A DNA stretch of 64,000 nucleotides from Sipunculus nudus (Eukaryota > Annelida > Sipuncula > Golfingiida > Sipunculidae): contig CM049318.1 in assembly GCA_026874595.1 (NCBI GenBank), positions 47,224,456 through 47,288,455 of the forward strand, written 5' to 3'. The notes under the pieces were generated by a model that did no database searches, was not told the DNA's origin, and saw only the letters and a program-made list of their open reading frames with translations. Each line of letters starts with the position of its first letter. The first letter of the stretch is position 1. Positions 58,970 to 64,000 of this stretch are shown here, in pieces. The translations under genes were made by a program, and so were the position numbers.

Positions 58970-59880
58970 CTCCCGAGGTAGCGGAAATCTTGCGCTTCTA
59001 AAGAATCTACTGATTTTCCCGGTGCCTGCTTTGACCGTTTATGATGCACTTAAACACCAGGTGGTGCACATGGGCCTGTCTGCTGGAAAAACTGCTGATG
59101 TGACGAGCAGCCAATCAAATGAAAGTCAACAAACACTCGACAGGCATCAGGCTCCGCCCAGATACCACGCGTAAGGCAATTCTTTCTCAGCCTGTGGCCT
59201 GTTCAAACTGTCGCCGGGGCGATGAGCTGTCACTCAAAACGAAATGAACAACATTGGCTTCGTGTATTCCTCGCTTGGCTGGTAAACCGTTTTATCTTCA
59301 GCACAGGATCCATCTGATTGGACCAAAATACAGTGCTCCCCTCTGGTGTAGAGATTCAGGATAAAGGGTCATATCAAACAGCGCTTACGATATAGGTAAT
59401 TGGTGTATGGGTAAAACGCTGTGTAAAAAGCGTAGGGCATATGTAATGTTGGCTACATGTATGTTTTTCATGCCAAAACATTTCAGGCGAGGTTGTTTAC
59501 ATGTCTGTGAAAGAGAAAAAAATGACGATTTTCACATTTTCCTCCATATCACAACTTTCAGGGGGCCATGTACACGAGGGTTTCACACCTCACCCTTAAA
59601 ATATTTTCCTAAATAACTCCAACAGGTACATATTTTCCATGGTTAGAACAGAGAGTTAGTATTAATACCCGTCCTAGGTCACAGAGAGACGCACTTTTCG
59701 GCCGCCAGTGTAGCGTCAATGTGTCATGTAGGCGGCAAACGAGGCGCAAAGAATGGATGTGCCCTGAGGAAGCGGGGAAAGACGCGTATCCTCCCCCGGA
59801 GAGATTCATCTACAGAAGTCCTTGTCACTGAAGCACGGGATTTTGACAGACACTTACCGTCTGCAGGGACATATTATCAA
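58970..59880. promoter_or_regulatory. Unique, GC-richer segment with promoter-type motifs
   Basis: This is one of the few stretches with no repeat signature. It has an E-box CAGGTG at 59058-59063, AGCCAATCA at 59109-59117, CTCCGCCCA at 59152-59160 and an inverted CCAAT (GATTGGACC) at 59316-59324, all within 270 bp. On the minus strand CAGACG|GTAAGTG near 59860 is a consensus-like splice donor. No reading frame is convincing on either side. It may be a conserved non-coding element or a promoter/first exon; this is inference from motifs only. Confidence 0.25.
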
Positions 59881-62800
59881 TGACCGGGAAAGGCAAGATT
59901 GGCAAGCGGAAGATACTGCACGCTTAAATATTTATAACATTGGTAGATCCATTAATCCTAATCAATAATTTTATTGACCAACATCAGCTACTGTGAGGAA
60001 CAGAGGCGAGCTGGTGGTTGTTGACTCTGCCTCAACTCGTCCCTAAATCAACCAGGGGCAGAATAAGCTTCGGTTTGAATATCTCAAATAAATTAAAAGA
60101 TTTATTGGGGATATATTCATGCATACAAACATGTCCAAGCCTCCTCCCACTTTTAAGCCAAGGGGTCTGGAGCATATTTTATTTCCTCCTAGTTTTGTAA
60201 ATAAAAATTAATTTGTCCATGAGATTTATCTTTGATTTAGGCATTAGACAGTTGAAGCTATTGAGGATAATTCTTAAAAGATGATGTCTTAATAATGGTT
60301 CAAACTTTCTTCAGATGTGAAGAATTAAGCCTAAACATGTTACTTTCACTACTAGTTACCAAGTTTATTGCAGATAAAAATATAAAAAGCTGCGTTGTCA
60401 GATACGTGTATTACGTTATTAGTAGTTAGATCAAGAACAACTTTAGGCCTGAAAAGAATTGAAAAATATTTGTTGTCAATAAAATTGATATATCATATAC
60501 ACATTATGCTTAATATTTGCTCATGATGATATGCCGAATTAATTATGAAATCTAATGTATTTTAACCTCAACTAAGCACTAAATGACATTGTGAAAAAAC
60601 TGATGTTATAGTATAGATGTTAATCACTATGTACGGGCTTCAAAATGACTTTTGTCATTTTATCCCGCCATTCATATGCTAAGATTTCTTTTGTACGTAA
60701 TACGGTATGCGGATAAAATAAGTATTGACTTTATAAATATGGTGAGTTTCCATATGCGCGGATCGGGCATGCGGAATGCGTTTATCCGGCAAAACGAATT
60801 GCTACATGTAGCGATTTTAGCAGGTTCATACATGCTGCCGTGCCGGTACATATGGAATTTCTCAACACGCAATCCGCATTCCGTACACAAGGAATCTAGC
60901 TTAGGAATTTCTAAAAGTGAAAGGCTTCTTTTACACAAAATTTACAAAAGATGTTGCCAAGTATATATTTTGAGAATTAAAAAAAAATGAAAAAAGCAGG
61001 ACACTTACTATAATTGGTCTCAAGACCACACTCAGTTTTTTTTTCAGATATGAAACACAGTAATTGTCTTTGGACGCTGTGATTTTGAACTACAGAAGCT
61101 TTTCTGCATGATTGGTTTACTGTAAAGGCGTTTCATGTGTAACCGTACGCTAGTTTGCTACTGAGAGACCGTCGTGAGAGGGCATATAAAGATATGCTGA
61201 TAATGCTGATTTTCATATAAACAGTATGACGTATACATTCATATAATACTATGTGATTCAGTCATAGTACTCTGAACATATGGCATTGTGATCCGGTAAT
61301 CTTGTGCCAACTATCTGTAATTTTATAACTAATACAAATGCAGTTCTTTTTTACGTGATTATGTGTATTTGGACTGTCAATGACAATTCTATGCAAGTTT
61401 GGACGTCCGAGGGGAACAGCTACTCTTTATTAATTTTGATACATCCGGGCTGCCACAGGCCACGTAAAAATCCATCTACAAAAAACCAGCTTAAATGAGC
61501 ATTGTATTTCAATAAAAGTAAACTATGTCCCTGAAACCGTATAAGAGCGCATTTAATTAGCCTTAATCACCTTCATTGTTATCGTTATGATACGGGATCA
61601 CGTCAGTGTGAGTCTTTATTCTTATTGTTATGATTTGCCAACAAGTCGTTTTAAATCACTCCGAGAGACGACGTCCAGATGTCATGTGGCAGTTGGGACC
61701 CCGGGAGAAGACACGAGGATTACAGACTGGTGTAATCAGCTCGGACCCTCGAGGGTGCGAGACAAAGAAAACAGACATCCTGTGATCTCTCTACGGGCGA
61801 AAGGGAGGCTGATAATAAGATATCAGGTCTTTATGCGATCTGATTTCTTTTGAAGGACAGTCATCTTAATACCACACTCTATCAAATGTTCCACGATCGA
61901 TTGTTTCCCCAAAACGGTAATCACATATTTTGAAGAATTGTATAACAAGCGTCACTTCTTTGAATAACCATGGCTTTCATTTATCATGCTTAGAAGGTTT
62001 CTGCGTGACAGAGGAATTAAAAGCCACCAGCCATTGTCGGGGATCCTGCATAATCTGGGCCAAAGCTAGTATTATATCAATTGTGTATTAACTTTACCAA
62101 AATGTCCTTTAAACTAACCACAATGATGAAACACCTCCTAGACCTGTCCATTGTTAACCACTTGCATAATCAATCCATTTCGCGCTACAGCACTTTGCAT
62201 ATACGAATAAGTATTACATTATACTGCCCCAATTAATCCTAAGTTCGTAAACCGCATAAACAAACCACTGTGCCTACAGTCGCAAAAGCTATGGAACCAT
62301 CCAAAAAGGGTCCTTACACTTTGAATGTACTGAGAAATGTTGTTCTTCTATATTTTTAGATACTTTTCCTCGTTTGAATTTTCCAACGAACCCCTTTTAG
62401 AAGGACTTCTTCTGAATCAGTGAGACAAATGATAATTTTAATATCAGTGCACGTCATTACAATAAAGATAGCTCCACAAAGTCACAATTGTCACAATTTT
62501 GTAAACAAGAGGAAGCAATACTGGAATAAATGTTAAATGTTTATTCCTTATTTATTCAGAATGAAAACTGTTCCTTTACATTTAACATGTGAACAAACAA
62601 ATGTAAAAAGATGGGGATTTCAAGAGGTAAGGTGAGACAGAATATTTCTGAGTAGCAGCTGGTTATTATTTTATTACTGGCCGTTATTACAATAGTGCTT
62701 GCCAAAATACGGCCAATAAAAATGCGGACACTGGTGTAAAGTATCTACAACAAGGTGTCCATGACACGCTACTTCAGGCCATAGCACATAAATATAGGTA

Positions 62801-62900
62801 TAACCAACCTGAAGACACATGGAGAACAATAAGGGCAAAACTAGTGGTAGATTAAGTATACGATTTGCACTGTTATAAATAATCATTTCTAAAATAATTT
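59881..62900. other. Unassigned interval
   Basis: No gene is supported. At 60650-60910 a segment contains inverted GCGGAATGCG and CCGCATTCCG words (about 60771 and 60874) and looks like a short repeat with internal symmetry. At 61580-61860 the sequence is less AT-rich and has an 88-codon plus frame (61587-61853) with no recognised motif. The rest is AT-rich without notable structure. Confidence 0.4.
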
Positions 62901-62901
62901 G

Positions 62902-63963
62902 GCAGCATTATTTACGTGTTAGCAGGGTGTATATTTTGCAGCATTATTTACGTGTTAGCAGGGTATTTATTTTGCTGCATTATTTAGGTGTTAGCAGGGT
63001 ATTTATTTTTTGCATTATTATTTTCGTGTTAGCAGGGTGTTTATTTTGCAGCAATATTTACGTGTTAGCAGGGTGTTTATTTTGCTGCATTATTTACGTG
63101 TTAGCAGGGTATTTATTTTGCAGCATTATTTACGTGTTAGCAGGATGTATATTTTGCAGGATTATTTACGTGTTTGCAGGGTATTTATTTTGCAGCAATA
63201 TTTACGTGTTAGCAGGGTGTATATTTTTTGCAGCATTATTTACGTGTTAGTAGGGTGTTTATTTTGCAGCAATATTTACGTGTTAGCAGGGTGTTTATTT
63301 TGCAAGATATTTACGTGTTAGCAGGGTGTATATTTTTGCAGCATTATTTACGTGTTAGCAGGGTGTTTATTTTGCAGCATTATTTACGTGTTTGCAGGAT
63401 GTATATTTTGGAGCAATATTTACGTGTTAGCAGGGAGTTTATTTTGCAGCAATATTTACGTGTTAGCAGGGAGTTTATTTTGCAGCAATATTTACGTGTT
63501 AGCAGGGAGTTTATTTTGCAGCAATATTTACGTGTTAGAAGGGAGTTTATTTTGCAGCAATATTTACGTGTTAGCAGGGTGTATATTTTGCAGCATTATT
63601 TCCGTGTTAGCAGGGTGTTTATTTTGCAGCATTATTTCCGTGTTAGCAGGGTGTTTTTTTTTGCAGCATTATTTACGTGTTATTAGGATGTTTATTTTGC
63701 AGCATTATTTACGAGTTAGAAGGGTGTATATTTTGCAGCATTATTTACGAGTTAGAGGGTGTATATTTTGCAGCATTATTTCCGTGTTAGCAGGGTGTTT
63801 ATTATGCAGCATTATTTACGTGTTATTAGGATGTTTATTTTGCAGCATTATTTACGTGTTAGAAGGGTGTATATTTTGCAGCATTATTTACGAGTTAGAG
63901 GGTGTATATTTTGCAGCATTATTTACGTGATAGCAGGGTATTTATTTTGCAGCATTATTTAAC
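62902..63963 (+). repeat. 36-bp minisatellite, ~29 units
   Basis: The unit reads TGCAGCATTATTTACGTGTT then AGCAGGGTGTTTATTT and repeats nearly without a break to 63963. Variants cluster: CAGCAATATTTACG with AGCAGGGAG units are adjacent at 63415-63560, and GAGTTAGA units occur at 63.7-63.9 kb. Because 36 is a multiple of three, ORFs of up to 192 codons with 12-residue repeats (CSIIYVLAGCLF type) stay open. Frames slip wherever a unit gains or loses a T, so I do not call protein. Confidence 0.95.
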
Positions 63964-64000
63964 AGTAGCTCTGGTCAAATGAGAGTTTTGTTGAGTTATA

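Noticed and set aside
63228..63930. 152- and 192-codon ORFs with 12-residue repeats
   Set aside because: The 36-bp unit is a multiple of three, so frames stay open passively. T-number changes shift the frame repeatedly and no conserved protein feature is seen.

Overview
This looks like AT-rich nuclear DNA from an animal, most likely a bivalve or another mollusc. That is an inference from the repeat content: dispersed families that carry runs of CTGTCTGTC and CCGTCCGTCCG, the GACCTTGACCTTTGACC family, and a Gmr1-like Ty3/gypsy element. I see no bacterial genes, no intact host protein-coding gene and no confident RNA gene. Almost everything recognisable is repeat or mobile-element DNA, much of it nested.

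Layout. 1-2.1 kb: mollusc-type dispersed repeat with a ~150-bp TCTG-rich tandem block and repeated GGTGGCGCCACC palindromes. 2.4-4.9 kb: decayed L1/Tx1-like LINE (endonuclease end, reverse transcriptase, C-terminus) on the minus strand. 5.6-7.4 kb: one dispersed repeat apparently split by another. 8.4-9.7 kb: CpG-richer, quasi-periodic sequence with two TGACGTCA sites between long AT microsatellites. 11.94-38.05 kb: the dominant feature, a 26-kb satellite built from two related monomers (88 and 55 bp) organised into nested higher-order repeats of 803, 1,177, 1,980, 2,585, 3,533 and 3,874 bp.

39.1-41.9 kb: a 43-bp minisatellite present in both orientations, attached to a duplicated element that contains a perfect 48-nt hairpin. 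42.4 kb: a 57-bp minisatellite open in several frames. 43.6-44.3 kb: three tandem units with a tRNA-like internal promoter on the minus strand. 44.9-47.1 kb: a 2.1-kb foldback transposon with terminal arrays of 18-bp palindromes and a 6-bp target duplication, which encloses a dead CR1/L2-like LINE. 47.9-49.5 kb: a solo LTR with a 4-bp target duplication, itself split by a 5'-truncated LINE. 50.6-56.5 kb: a decayed Gmr1-like retrotransposon on the minus strand (gag, protease, integrase, then RT-RNase H), with one 845-bp LTR, a head-on LTR fragment and a 179-bp MITE inserted in pol. 57-64 kb: more dispersed repeats, a mostly unique stretch with promoter-like motifs near 59.1 kb, and a 36-bp minisatellite at the right end.

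The nesting gives a relative insertion history: GACCTTGACC repeat, then foldback element; LTR, then LINE; pol, then MITE. The most unusual structures are the two-monomer satellite and the palindrome-array foldback element. Coordinates of decayed elements are approximate except where target duplications or termini fix them.
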